Notes under the pieces: model-generated
Database searches by the model: none
What the model saw: only the letters and a program-made list of their open reading frames with translations
What the model was told of the DNA's origin: nothing
Shown: positions 1 to 8,154 of the stretch, one piece after another
Layout: every line of letters begins with the position of its first letter
Position numbering within the stretch: position 1 is the first letter of the stretch
Made by a program: the position numbers and the translations under genes
Assembly: GCF_011927665.1 (NCBI RefSeq)
Contig: NZ_JAATJA010000002.1
Coordinates: forward strand, 186,001 to 250,000
Direction of reading: 5' to 3'
Length of the DNA: 64,000 nt
Source: Desulfobaculum xiamenense
GTDB lineage: Bacteria > Desulfobacterota > Desulfovibrionia > Desulfovibrionales > Desulfovibrionaceae

Positions 1-685
1 CCAGCGTCTCCAGAAGGTGCCTGCCCGCGTCCGGGCCGTCGATGATGGTGCCGCCGAAGCCGAGCTGCGGGATGGCCACGCCGGTGATCTTCATGGAGAT
101 GGCCACCGCCGGGATGAGGAAGGCCACGATGAGCACGCAGTACTGCGAGACCTGCGTCCATGTGATGCCCTTCATGCCGCCAAGCCCGGCGTAGATGAAC
201 ACGATGACCATGCCGATGAGCACGCCGGTGTTCACGTCCGTTTCAAGGAAGCGCGAAAAGACGATGCCAACGCCGCGCATCTGCCCGGCCACGTAGGTCA
301 GCGAGACGAAGATGGCGCACACCAGCGCCACCACCCGTGCGCTCTTGGAGTAGTAGCGGTCGCCCACGAAGTCCGGCACGGTGAATTTGCCGAACTTGCG
401 CAGGTACGGGGCCAGCAGCAGCGCCAGCAGCACGTAGCCGCCCGTCCAGCCCATCAGGTACACCGCGCCGGTGTAGCCGAGGAACGAGATGATGCCCGCC
501 ATGGAGATGAACGACGCCGCGCTCATCCAGTCCGCCGCCGTGGCCATGCCGTTGGCCAGCGCGGGCACGCCGCCCCCGGCAACGTAGAAGCCTTTGGTGT
601 CGCGCACGCGCGACATCCACGCGATGGTCAGGTACACGCTGAAGGTCAGCCCGACCATGATGTATGTCCAGGTCTGAATCGACAT
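1..685 (-). CDS. Sodium:solute symporter, large subunit (partial, C-terminus beyond window)
   Basis: About 228 N-terminal residues are present and the gene runs off the left edge. The sequence begins MSIQTWTYIMVGLTFSVYL and shows successive hydrophobic segments plus the SSSF-family block GMATAADWMSAASFISMAG, as in acetate (ActP-like) symporters. The family couples Na+ entry to uptake of a small carboxylate across the inner membrane; the substrate cannot be read here. An AAGGAG ribosome site lies 6 to 7 bases before the ATG at 685. The small DUF4212 subunit is encoded 39 bases upstream, which identifies the two-subunit version of the family. Confidence 0.9.
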   Translation of the reverse strand, partial: MSIQTWTYIMVGLTFSVYLTIAWMSRVRDTKGFYVAGGGVPALANGMATAADWMSAASFISMAGIISFLGYTGAVYLMGWTGGYVLLALLLAPYLRKFGKFTVPDFVGDRYYSKSARVVALVCAIFVSLTYVAGQMRGVGIVFSRFLETDVNTGVLIGMVIVFIYAGLGGMKGITWTQVSQYCVLIVAFLIPAVAISMKITGVAIPQLGFGGTIIDGPDAGRHLLETL

Positions 686-724
686 GGCGCTCTCCTTGCC
701 TTGTGGTGTCCGCCCCCGGCGGGG

Positions 725-976
725 CTATTCGTGCACGTCGTACGCGCGGTCCAGACGGCGCATGAGCAGATGGTAGACGAAGATGATGATCACGAAGACG
801 TAGATGGAGCCCTGCTGCGCGAACCAGAAGCCCAGCGGGAACCCGCCGATTCGTATGGCGTTGAGCTGATTGACGAAGAGGATGCCGCATCCGTAGGATA
901 CCGTGGCCCAGATGCCGAGCAGAATGGCCATGTACCGGATGTTGTGCTTCCAGTATTCACGCATCTTGTCCTGCAT
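725..976 (-). CDS. DUF4212 small subunit of sodium/solute symporter
   Basis: This 83-residue protein has two hydrophobic helices (about residues 13-35 and 51-70) separated by a short loop, ending in a basic/acidic tail (RRLDRAYDVHE). That is the usual size and shape of DUF4212 proteins, which are encoded directly ahead of SSSF symporters and are thought to be their small membrane subunit. AAGGAGG precedes the ATG. It is first in a leftward unit with the symporter; the 370-base gap upstream should hold the promoter. Confidence 0.88.
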   Translation of the reverse strand: MQDKMREYWKHNIRYMAILLGIWATVSYGCGILFVNQLNAIRIGGFPLGFWFAQQGSIYVFVIIIFVYHLLMRRLDRAYDVHE

Positions 977-1347
977 GACGCCCTCCTTGTCCGCCTGTGT
1001 GACGCTCCGGCCGGTCGGCGGAAGCCATTGCCGGATTCATGATGGATGCAGTGAGTGTATGATGGTATCACAGTCTGCGCACGCAGTATTCGGTGAACGG
1101 TTCGAAGTGTGTCGCCAATCGGGAATGGATGGCTAAGATGCCGTTCGGCGGCTTCGATGCGCCGTCCGCCGCCCGATTCGGGATGGCGGCCGTCCCTTCG
1201 CTGAGGTGGGGCCGCACGGCTATTCACCTTTGGGCGAGGTTCTGCTAGGAAGCGCTGAGTGTTTCAGGCTGCGGCGCGCGGATTCCCGCGCGGTTCTCCA
1301 GACGCCACACCGGGCCTTCAGGGCCCGTTCGACAAGGAATTCCCTTC
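977..1347. other. Divergent intergenic region between symporter operon and cvpA
   Basis: No gene is seen. It must hold promoters for both directions. An imperfect dyad, GTGTATGATGGTATCACAG, lies near 1055-1073 and resembles a CRP/FNR half-site pair but with the wrong spacing, so no regulator is assigned. A small hairpin (CGGGCC/GGCCCG, 1311-1327) sits just before the cvpA ribosome site. Confidence 0.35.
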
Positions 1348-1980
1348 ATGTTCAACTTCCTTGATGTCGTCTTCATTGCCATCGCCGCGTTCTTCTTCAT
1401 CCGGGGAGCCTTCCGTGGACTGATCAAGGAAGTGGCCTCCACCCTCGGGCTGATTCTGGCCTACTGGCTGGCCAACACCCGCAACGACCTGTTGGTGGAC
1501 TTCTACGCCACGTGGTTCAAGAGTCCCGGGCTGTTACATTTCCTGTCCTACGTCTCGGTGTTCGTCGGTGTGATGCTCGCGGTGTCGTTCTGCGCGTGGG
1601 TGCTGGTGCGGCTGTTTCGCATCATGCCCGTGCTGTGGGTCGATATCCCCGGCGGCGCGGCGGTGGGAATGGCCAAGGCCGGTGCCTTCTGCTGCATCAT
1701 CCTCGTGGCGCTCGGGGCCTTTATGCCCGAGGCCGAATTCGTGAAGCAGTCGCGCATCGCGCCGTATCTGCACTCGGGCGTGGAGATGCTTTCGCAGTTC
1801 ACCCCGGAGAAGATGCGCCACTTCGACCCCTCCGACCTGCGCGAACGCATGCGTCTTGAGCGCGAGGAGGCCCTCGACCGCTTCCTGTCCGGCGGCAACT
1901 CCACCGGCGGCGATCTCGGCCAGAAATCCATGGAACTTCTCGACAAAATGAAAAAGTCCCTCAACGGGACCGGGGAATAA
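1348..1980 (+). CDS. cvpA: CvpA family membrane protein
   Basis: A 210-residue protein with hydrophobic segments at about residues 1-20, 28-45, 62-90 and 105-125, followed by a charged cytoplasmic tail from about residue 150. It opens MFNFLDVVFIAIAAFFFIRG, typical of CvpA, an inner-membrane family named for colicin V production and linked to envelope maintenance. AAGGA precedes the ATG. The stop is five bases before mazG, so the two are probably co-transcribed. The acidic/basic C-terminal tail is longer than in the E. coli protein. Confidence 0.85.
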   Translation: MFNFLDVVFIAIAAFFFIRGAFRGLIKEVASTLGLILAYWLANTRNDLLVDFYATWFKSPGLLHFLSYVSVFVGVMLAVSFCAWVLVRLFRIMPVLWVDIPGGAAVGMAKAGAFCCIILVALGAFMPEAEFVKQSRIAPYLHSGVEMLSQFTPEKMRHFDPSDLRERMRLEREEALDRFLSGGNSTGGDLGQKSMELLDKMKKSLNGTGE

Positions 1981-1984
1981 CGTC

Positions 1985-2833
1985 ATGACTGCAACGAAAG
2001 AAGGCGTCGCCGTGGCTGGCGACGCGGACTCCGCACGCTCGCTGACCGAACTCGTCGGCGTCATCCGGAGCCTTCTGGGCGAAAACGGCTGCCCGTGGGA
2101 CAAGGAACAGACCCCTTGGACCATGACCGACTACATCCTTGAGGAGGCCTTCGAACTGGCCGAGGCCATTCGGCACGACATTCCCGCCCATTCCACCGAG
2201 GCCACCCGCGCCGAGGTCATGGAAGAGCTGGGCGACGTGGCCTTCCTTCTCTACTTCGTGGCCGAACTCTACGAGCGAGCAGGGCATTTCTCCCTCGCCG
2301 AATCCCTCGACTACGCCCGCGCCAAGATGGTTCGCCGTCACCCCCACGTGTTCGGTGACCTGCACGTCGATTCGCAGGACGAACTGCTCGTCAACTGGGA
2401 GCGCATCAAGCGTTCCGAGAAGAACGGCGAGGGCGAGGCCCCCAAGCGCGTCTTCGAGTCCCTGCCCAAAGGCCTGCCGCCCATGCTCAAGGCCTATCGC
2501 ATCAACTCCAAGGCCGCTCGCGTCGGCTTCACCTGGGCCGACGACGAGGACCAGAAGCGCCACCTCGACGGCGAATGGCAGGAATGGCTCGAAGCCAAGG
2601 CCTCTGGCGATCAGGAACGCATGCAGGAGGAGTTCGGCGATTACCTCTTCTCCCTCATCGAGTACGGACGCCGCCACGGCCTCAAGGCTAACATGGCCCT
2701 CGATGACGCCAACGTGAAGTTCCTCAACCGCTTCAACGCCATGGAAGAGCTCGCGAGTCAGGAAGGTCGCGATATCGCCGACCTGTCCCTCGACGAGAAG
2801 AACGAACTCTGGGAGCGCGTGAAGGCCAGATAG
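1985..2833 (+). CDS. mazG: Nucleoside triphosphate pyrophosphohydrolase MazG
   Basis: A 282-residue, two-domain MazG. Domain 1 carries the Mg-binding helix signature LEEAFELAEAI (about residues 53-63) and EELGDVAF; the second domain has EEFGDYLF followed by HGLKANMALDDANVKF, the conserved C-terminal block. The family hydrolyses NTPs to NMP and pyrophosphate, removing abnormal or excess nucleotides. Length matches the E. coli enzyme (about 263) with a short N-terminal extension. It follows cvpA closely and is ended by the terminator at 2861. Confidence 0.93.
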   Translation: MTATKEGVAVAGDADSARSLTELVGVIRSLLGENGCPWDKEQTPWTMTDYILEEAFELAEAIRHDIPAHSTEATRAEVMEELGDVAFLLYFVAELYERAGHFSLAESLDYARAKMVRRHPHVFGDLHVDSQDELLVNWERIKRSEKNGEGEAPKRVFESLPKGLPPMLKAYRINSKAARVGFTWADDEDQKRHLDGEWQEWLEAKASGDQERMQEEFGDYLFSLIEYGRRHGLKANMALDDANVKFLNRFNAMEELASQEGRDIADLSLDEKNELWERVKAR

Positions 2834-2860
2834 CCTCCGCCATCCCGTACGCCAATGAAG

Positions 2861-2897
2861 GGGGACCGATGCGCACCGCGCGTCGGTCCCCTTTTTT
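2861..2897 (+). terminator. Intrinsic terminator after mazG
   Basis: Inverted repeat GGGGACCGA / TCGGTCCCC with an 11-base loop, followed by TTTTTT. It lies 28 bases after the mazG stop. Confidence 0.9.
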
Positions 2898-2940
2898 GTG
2901 GCGAAAAATTTGCCTCCGGCGGCTGGGCATGCGCGAAAAG

Positions 2941-3141
2941 TTTGCCTCCGGCGGCCGGGGCTCTGCCCCGGACCCCGGTCAAGGAAATGATTTCCTTGAC
3001 AATCCTCACTAGGGCTTCGTCGCGCAAAGCCGAACGGATTGCCAAGGGCAGACGGCCTATCGCATGTCGGGGGTCCAGGGGGCCAGCGGCCCCTTGGCCG
3101 GCGGAGCCTACGTCTTGCATGTGGCAACGAACGACACGGCC
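2941..3141 (+). repeat. Dispersed intergenic repeat, copy A
   Basis: About 200 bases built from nested inverted repeats: GCCGGGG-CTCT-GCCCCGG, TCAAGGAAAT/ATTTCCTTGA, and GGGGGCCAGCGGCCCC. It aligns with copy C (59646-59844) in the same orientation, nearly identically from about 3040 to 3141, and with copy B (23780-23957, inverted) over the first half. A partial duplicate of its first module (TTTGCCTCCGGCGGC) lies at 2910. It sits between the convergent genes mazG and the radical SAM gene. It encodes no protein that can be supported. Confidence 0.85.
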
Positions 3142-3187
3142 AGCCCTCCACGACCTAGCGCCAACGACGCGCTACGCGGCGTGTGGC

Positions 3188-4237
3188 CTAGCGCAGGGTG
3201 AAGGTGTTGGTGTCCTCGAAGGTGATGGCATCGGCTGGCAGGCCGATGTGCGCGTAGGCGTCGCGCATGGAGTTGGCGTGCCCGAGGAGGTCGCTTTGGA
3301 AGCGGCGTGGGCAGACGAGGTGCGTGGGGGCGTGGTTGAGTTCGGCGATGCGGCGGGAGATGTGGAGGAACAGTGCGCGCGAGCGGGCGAGCTGTCCCAT
3401 GGCGGGGTGCCATGGGCCGTCGAGGATGGCGTCTTGCATGTCCTGCTCGGGGGCGAGGCCGATGCGGATGATGTGGATATTGGCGGCCCAGAGGTCGAGG
3501 AGCGCCGGGGCGAGGGCGTCGATGGTGCGGTCGAGGGTCCATGGGGTGTAGTCGCCGCGTTTCCAGCGTGCGGCGAGGGGCGTGTGGGCGAGCACGACGC
3601 AGGGGTAGAGCCGTGCGGCTTCGGGGGCGAGGGCGCAGGCGGTGCGGATGTCGGCGGCGAAGGCGTCGGCGGTGTGCCCGGGCAGTCCGGGCATGAGCTG
3701 GACGCCGAGAGAGAGTCCGGAGGCGAGGACGTTGTCGCAGGCGCGGCGGGCGGTGTCGCCGGAGTATCCGCGTCCGGTGGCGGCGAGGGCTGTGTCGTCG
3801 AAGCTCTGGATGCCGAGCTCGACCATGTCGAGCCCCATGGAGCGCAGGCGGGCGAGGAGCTCTGGTGTCACGGCGTCGGGCCGGGTGGAGCAGCGCACGC
3901 GGGTGATGAGCCCCCGATCCCGAAAAGTGCGGGCGAGGGCGAGGAATCGGGCGATCCACTCCTCGGGTAGGGCCGTAAATGTGCCTCCGTAGAAGGCCAA
4001 TTCGAGGGAATTTGTACTTTTTTTAAGCGCGTTGTTGAGTCCACGCGCCAGATTGTCGTATACTGTCTCGAACTGTTCCGTCCGTTGTCCGGTAATTTCG
4101 TTTTGGGCGCAGTAGACGCAGCGAAACGGGCATCCGGCGAAGGGAATGAAGGCTGGCCAGATGCGCGTGCGCGGGGCCTGCGGTGCCGGGTGGCGGAAGG
4201 TGACGGGGGCCGTGACGGGACGCTGCGTGACGTTCAT
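3188..4237 (-). CDS. Radical SAM protein, Elp3-like
   Basis: A 349-residue protein with the radical SAM cluster motif CPFRCVYC (Cys36, Cys40, Cys43) and an Elp3-type barrel: the block SLGVQLMPGLPG and a following YPCVVLAHTPLA are characteristic of Elp3/HemN-like radical SAM domains. There is no acetyltransferase domain, so it is not a full Elp3; the substrate is unknown. The C-terminal third (about residues 230-349) has no motif I recognise. It is transcribed alone, leftward, from an AT-rich leader. Seven A residues in a row in the coding strand (4018-4024, KKS codons) are unusual in this GC-rich gene. Confidence 0.8.
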   Translation of the reverse strand: MNVTQRPVTAPVTFRHPAPQAPRTRIWPAFIPFAGCPFRCVYCAQNEITGQRTEQFETVYDNLARGLNNALKKSTNSLELAFYGGTFTALPEEWIARFLALARTFRDRGLITRVRCSTRPDAVTPELLARLRSMGLDMVELGIQSFDDTALAATGRGYSGDTARRACDNVLASGLSLGVQLMPGLPGHTADAFAADIRTACALAPEAARLYPCVVLAHTPLAARWKRGDYTPWTLDRTIDALAPALLDLWAANIHIIRIGLAPEQDMQDAILDGPWHPAMGQLARSRALFLHISRRIAELNHAPTHLVCPRRFQSDLLGHANSMRDAYAHIGLPADAITFEDTNTFTLR

Positions 4238-4674
4238 TGAAATTACTTGATAGAATAGAAAAGGTTAGGTAAGATTTTAGGTACGCTCGATGCGTGTTCA
4301 CTCTGCCTCTCGGGGGCGGCGCCTGCGCCTCCCCAGCCTGAGCCTCATACTGGTTTCGAGCCGAAATCGTCTATGGAACATATTGTGATAATTGCGTAGT
4401 CTGCAATGTATTCACAGGGTGCTTCACGGGGCTGATCTCATGCTGTCCCGAAACGCGCCGAAAGCGTGGTGTCCGTAGGGATGCCTGCGCAGTAGGTGCG
4501 TCCGCCTGCGAAGCGGCGGGATGGCGGTATCCGTCCCCACGGTCTCCCCCGGAAGGGAGAGACGGCTCCCAGCGCCGTGAAGATTGCCCCGATCATAAAC
4601 ATCGAAGAAATGGTCCGGTTGTGCCGGACCTTTCGGAAAACCGACTGCAAACCGGGGGAACGGAGGAGGACCAC
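4238..4674. other. Divergent intergenic region between radical SAM gene and ihfA
   Basis: No gene is seen. An AT-rich stretch at 4240-4290 probably contains the leftward promoter. A possible rightward promoter is TTGTGA near 4383 with TGTATT 18 bases on. A GTCTCC/GGAGAGAC imperfect dyad lies near 4549-4571. Confidence 0.35.
4612..4633 (+). promoter_or_regulatory. Stem-loop in the ihfA leader
   Basis: Perfect 7-bp stem GGTCCGG/CCGGACC with loop TTGTG, followed by TTT, 42 bases ahead of the ihfA start. The T-run is too short for confident termination; it could be an attenuator or simply leader structure. Confidence 0.4.
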
Positions 4675-4962
4675 ATGGGCAAGACGCTGACCAAAGCCGA
4701 CATTGTCGACAGTATCTACGAAAAGGTCGACAGAAACCGCGCGGAAGTCAAAAGCCACGTCGAATCCCTGCTGGAGATCATGAAGCAGGCCGTCAAGCGC
4801 GACCATTCCCTGCTTATCAGCGGGTTCGGGAAGTTCGAGGCCTACGACAAGCGCGCTCGCAAGGGGCGCAATCCGCAGACGGACGAAGCCATTGTGCTGC
4901 CGCCGCGCAAGGTCGTAGTCTTCAGGCTTTCGCGGAAGTTTCGGGCCGAACTCAATCCGTGA
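4675..4962 (+). CDS. ihfA: Integration host factor, alpha-type subunit
   Basis: A 95-residue DNA-bending protein of the HU/IHF family. The signature ISGFGKF is followed by the DNA-inserting arm tip GRNPQT (about residues 66-71), and the C-terminus VVVFRLSRKFRAELN is nearer to IhfA than to IhfB. The ATG at 4675 is chosen because GGAGG lies nine bases before it; in-frame GTG upstream would add a sequence unlike the family. IHF bends DNA at promoters, origins and recombination sites. Its 3' end overlaps the 3' end of the convergent rlpA by 11 bases. Confidence 0.92.
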   Translation: MGKTLTKADIVDSIYEKVDRNRAEVKSHVESLLEIMKQAVKRDHSLLISGFGKFEAYDKRARKGRNPQTDEAIVLPPRKVVVFRLSRKFRAELNP

Positions 4963-5746
4963 GCAGGAAACTGCCGGGATATTGTCTTTCGAGTCGGGCA
5001 TGGGTCTGCCGAGCGCGATCCATGCCCGCCACGGCCCCAGCCTGCACGCGCCAGAACGTCGCGCCGTCGATGTCCGCCTGCTGAATGCGGCTCTGCGCGA
5101 AGCCGCGACCCTCAAGTTCCCGTACGAGACGCTCCGCGTTGTCCCGGTTCCGGAACGAGCCGATCTGAATGAAGTATCTGGCCGAAGCCATCGTCTGCGA
5201 CACCGAGCGCGGCGAGTCTCCGGCCATGCCCACCGCTTCGAGTGTGACCGGCGCGGTGCCCGGTCCCAGCACCCCGATCTGCTTTGCCCCCGCATAGGAA
5301 AGATCCACGATTCGCGTGCCCACGAAGGGCCCCCTGTCGTTGACGCGCAGCACGACGCTCTTGCCGTTGTTGCGGTTGGTCACCCGGACCACCGTATTCA
5401 TGGGCAGGATCTTGTGCGCGCAGGTCATGGCGTACATGTTGTAGGTCTCGCCGTTGGAGGTCTTGCGTCCGTGGAAGGGCTCCCCGTACCACGAGGCCAG
5501 ACCGGAGTCCCGGTAGCCGTCGGCGCTGGACAGGGGATGGTAGCGCTTGCCGTCCACCGTGTAGGGCCGGAAGGTTGCCTTGGGAACCGGACCCGCCGTG
5601 TGGCCGTGCACGCTCGGTGCAGGACGTGGGGCGGAGGGCACGGGCGAGGCGTCGGGAATGCGGGACTTGCCGCAGCCGGTGAGCGCGAGCATGGCGCACG
5701 CGGCGAGGCAGAGGACGACGAGGGCGGGGCGGAAGGCGGACATCAT
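4952..5746 (-). CDS. rlpA: RlpA-like septal ring lipoprotein with SPOR domain
   Basis: A 264-residue lipoprotein: signal peptide with lipobox LTGC (Cys25), a low-complexity Pro/Ala linker, a double-psi beta-barrel domain (about residues 82-165; GLASWYGEPFHGRKTSNGE and VNDRGPF) and a C-terminal SPOR domain (about 187-264; YFIQIGSF). RlpA family members cleave glycan strands lacking stem peptides at the division septum, and SPOR binds such strands. The barrel retains the catalytic-region Asp (VNDRGP) and His (FHGRKT). It should be an outer-membrane lipoprotein facing the periplasm. Confidence 0.92.
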   Translation of the reverse strand: MMSAFRPALVVLCLAACAMLALTGCGKSRIPDASPVPSAPRPAPSVHGHTAGPVPKATFRPYTVDGKRYHPLSSADGYRDSGLASWYGEPFHGRKTSNGETYNMYAMTCAHKILPMNTVVRVTNRNNGKSVVLRVNDRGPFVGTRIVDLSYAGAKQIGVLGPGTAPVTLEAVGMAGDSPRSVSQTMASARYFIQIGSFRNRDNAERLVRELEGRGFAQSRIQQADIDGATFWRVQAGAVAGMDRARQTHARLERQYPGSFLLTD

Positions 5747-5986
5747 GTCTCCATGGGTGTTGACGATCTGGTTGGGAGTCCACGTTCTACATGATGACCA
5801 GTGCCCCCTGCAACACGAACCGGCGACAACGCCGGGGTGGGGGACGCCGTGGCCTGTGGATGTTCGAAATGTTCAAAACAACAGTAACAGTTCGTTTTAA
5901 TTCGCATTTTTATGAACAGCACGCCCGGTGTGGCCTCGGCGGAGCGGGGGCGGCTTTCGTCGCTGGCCTTTTTGGGAAAAATCGTT

Positions 5987-7162
5987 ATGGTGGCGGCGAT
6001 GCAATACGCCCAGCGGACATATGCGGTGCGCGCGGCTCGTGTTTTGCCGAAACCAGGCGCGTCCTCGTGGATCGAGGATGCGCTTTTTGTCGTGCGCGAC
6101 GGACGCATCGCCGAGCTTGGACCACGCCGCGAGGTGTCGCGGTGCTGGAGCGGACCTGTGACGGACCTTGGCGACGCATGGGTCGTGCCCGGCCTCGTCA
6201 ATGCGCATACGCATCTGGAACTGTCGCACCTGCGCGGAACCACCGTGTCCGGACGGGGCTTTGCCGCATGGGTCCAAAGCCTCATCTCGCAGCCCGCGCA
6301 GGAGCTGTCCGAAGCCGCCATGGAGGCGGCCATGGATGAGCTTGATGCCTGCGGGACGGCGTGGGTGTTCGACCACTGCGGACGAAGCGCGGCCCGCGTG
6401 AGCGCCGCGCTTGCCGCACGGGGCATCGGCTACTGGCTGGGCGCGGAGTTCTTCGGTCATGGCGGTCCGGACGACGGCCTCGCGTGGCCGGAGCACGTGC
6501 GCGATCTGCCGGAGGAGGCCGCCGCGCGCGTGGTGGCCGCCGGACACGCCCTGTACTCCACGAAGCCGCAGACCCTTCGCGCCGCGCACGACTGGTGCCA
6601 GCGACACGGGCGGACCTTCAGCATGCACCTCGCCGAGCATGCGGACGAGATCGAGACGCTGACCACGGGCCGGGGCGAGTTCGCGGACATGCTCCACGTG
6701 CGTGTGGTACCGAAGGACCATCCCGCACCGGGCATGCGGCCTGTGCCCTATGCCGACAGCCTCGGGCTATTGGATGAGCGGACGCTGGCCGTGCACTGCG
6801 TGCAACTCGACGCGGCGGACATCGCCACATTGGCCGGGCGCGGCGCAAGCGTGTGCCTGTGCCCGCGCAGCAACGCCTACATCGGCGTGGGCCGCGCTCC
6901 GTGGGAGGCCCTGCGCGATGCCGGGGTGAACCTGTGCCTCGGCACGGACAGCCTGTCGTCCAATACGGATCTGAACCTCTGGAACGAGGCTATGGCCGTG
7001 GTGACCGGCTCCGAGGGTCGCATCGGCGCGGCGCAGACTGTGGAGTGGATGACGACGAACGCGGCGCGAGCCGTGGGGGCCGACGCACAGGCCGGAAGCA
7101 TCGAGCCGGGACGCCCGGCACGCTACAGCGTGGTGCCTGACGCCATGCGCGAATTTTTCTGA
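5987..7162 (+). CDS. Amidohydrolase family protein (deaminase-like; possibly aminofutalosine deaminase type)
   Basis: About 391 residues with the metal-dependent deaminase/chlorohydrolase signature set: [10 protein letters not shown] (about residues 71-80), [20 protein letters not shown] and [13 protein letters not shown]. These are the His and Asp ligands of the subfamily containing SAH/methylthioadenosine and aminodeoxyfutalosine deaminases. Sulfate reducers of this type make menaquinone through futalosine, so the latter is an attractive but unproven role. The start is unclear: ATG at 5987 or 5999, neither with a strong ribosome site. It lies 41 bases ahead of pyrB. Confidence 0.8.
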   Translation: MVAAMQYAQRTYAVRAARVLPKPGASSWIEDALFVVRDGRIAELGPRREVSRCWSGPVTDLGDAWVVPGLVNAHTHLELSHLRGTTVSGRGFAAWVQSLISQPAQELSEAAMEAAMDELDACGTAWVFDHCGRSAARVSAALAARGIGYWLGAEFFGHGGPDDGLAWPEHVRDLPEEAAARVVAAGHALYSTKPQTLRAAHDWCQRHGRTFSMHLAEHADEIETLTTGRGEFADMLHVRVVPKDHPAPGMRPVPYADSLGLLDERTLAVHCVQLDAADIATLAGRGASVCLCPRSNAYIGVGRAPWEALRDAGVNLCLGTDSLSSNTDLNLWNEAMAVVTGSEGRIGAAQTVEWMTTNAARAVGADAQAGSIEPGRPARYSVVPDAMREFF

Positions 7163-7203
7163 CCGGGGCTTCTCCCGGTCCTCAACAGCATTCGGGGGAC
7201 CAT

Positions 7204-8154
7204 ATGCACTGGCCATACAAAGATCTGCTTGATGTAGACGTCCTCTCCGTGGAAGACGCGCAGCGAATATTCGAGACTGCCGATTCCTTCATGGAGGTCA
7301 ACACCCGTTCCGTTAAAAAAGTACCCACGCTCAAAGGCAAGAGCGTGGTTCTTTTTTTTGCGGAAGCGTCCACGCGAACCAAGACATCCTTCGATATGGC
7401 CGCCAAGCGCCTTTCGGCGGACAGCTTCTCGCTGGCCAAGAGCTCCAGTAGCCTGACCAAGGGCGAATCCCTCAAGGACACGGGCCTCACCCTGCAGGCC
7501 ATGAATCCCGACGCCATCGTCATCCGTGATTCCCGAAGCGGCGCGGCACGTTTTCTGGCCGAACGCCTCGACTGCGCGGTGGTCAACGCCGGTGACGGCT
7601 GGCACGCCCATCCCACGCAGGCCCTGCTCGACGCCTACACCCTGCGCAAGGTGTGGGACGGGCGCTTCGAGGGACGCACGCTGCTCATCCTTGGCGACAT
7701 CACGCATAGCCGCGTGGCACGCTCCAACGTGCATCTGCTGACGAAGCTCGGTGTGCGCGTGCGGCTGTGCGGCCCGCGTACGCTGCTGCCGCCGCGTCTG
7801 GACACGTGGCCGGTGGAGGTGTTCCACGATCTGGACGAGGCCGTGCGCGGCGTGGACGCCGTGATGTGCCTGCGTTTGCAGCTGGAGCGCCAGCAGGATG
7901 GCCTGCTGCCGGACCTGCGCGAATACTCGCGGACCTTCGGCCTCGGCCGCAGGCATCTGGAGCTTATGAATCCGGGCGCGCGCATCATGCATCCCGGCCC
8001 GGTGAACCGCGGCATGGAGGTTTCCTCCGAACTGGCGGACATGCCGGAGAGCCTGATCCTCGATCAGGTCACCTCGGGCGTGGCCGTGCGCATGGCCGTG
8101 CTCTTCCTCTTGATAACCCGCAAGGACCAGGGAGGCGAACGTGTCCAGTCCTGA
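7204..8154 (+). CDS. pyrB: Aspartate carbamoyltransferase catalytic chain
   Basis: A 316-residue transcarbamylase carrying the carbamoyl-phosphate loop [10 protein letters not shown] (about residues 56-65) and the [13 protein letters not shown] block. It condenses carbamoyl phosphate and aspartate, the first committed step of pyrimidine synthesis, in the cytoplasm. Length is normal for PyrB; no pyrI regulatory gene is nearby. The stop overlaps the pyrC start by 14 bases, so PyrB and PyrC are translationally coupled and could form the PyrB-PyrC complex known in some bacteria. A terminator-like structure lies inside the gene (7315-7359). Confidence 0.95.
   Translation: MHWPYKDLLDVDVLSVEDAQRIFETADSFMEVNTRSVKKVPTLKGKSVVLFFAEASTRTKTSFDMAAKRLSADSFSLAKSSSSLTKGESLKDTGLTLQAMNPDAIVIRDSRSGAARFLAERLDCAVVNAGDGWHAHPTQALLDAYTLRKVWDGRFEGRTLLILGDITHSRVARSNVHLLTKLGVRVRLCGPRTLLPPRLDTWPVEVFHDLDEAVRGVDAVMCLRLQLERQQDGLLPDLREYSRTFGLGRRHLELMNPGARIMHPGPVNRGMEVSSELADMPESLILDQVTSGVAVRMAVLFLLITRKDQGGERVQS
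7315..7359 (+). promoter_or_regulatory. Intrinsic-terminator-like structure inside pyrB coding sequence
   Basis: Perfect 8-bp stem CCACGCTC (7325-7332) / GAGCGTGG (7341-7348) with an 8-base loop, followed by TTCTTTTTTTT (7349-7359) and preceded by AAAAAA (7315-7320). It falls about codons 38-52 of pyrB. The T-run is coded as Leu-Phe-Phe with TTT codons, in a gene that otherwise favours C in third positions. This is the form of an intrinsic terminator and, because of the A-run, it reads as one on either strand. Confidence 0.6.

Noticed and set aside
1055-1073. CRP/FNR binding site
   Set aside because: The half-sites are imperfect and the spacing is 7 rather than 6.
2941-3141. Insertion sequence or transposon remnant
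   Set aside because: There is no transposase, no terminal repeat pair and no target duplication; the structure is a nested set of hairpins.
4018-4024. Seven A in the radical SAM gene as a programmed frameshift site
   Set aside because: The frame is continuous through the run and no alternative reading frame of interest follows; ordinary Lys-Lys codons explain it.
7161-7180. Terminator between the amidohydrolase and pyrB
   Set aside because: GACCGGG/CCCGGTC forms a stem but no T-run follows, and it overlaps the stop codon.
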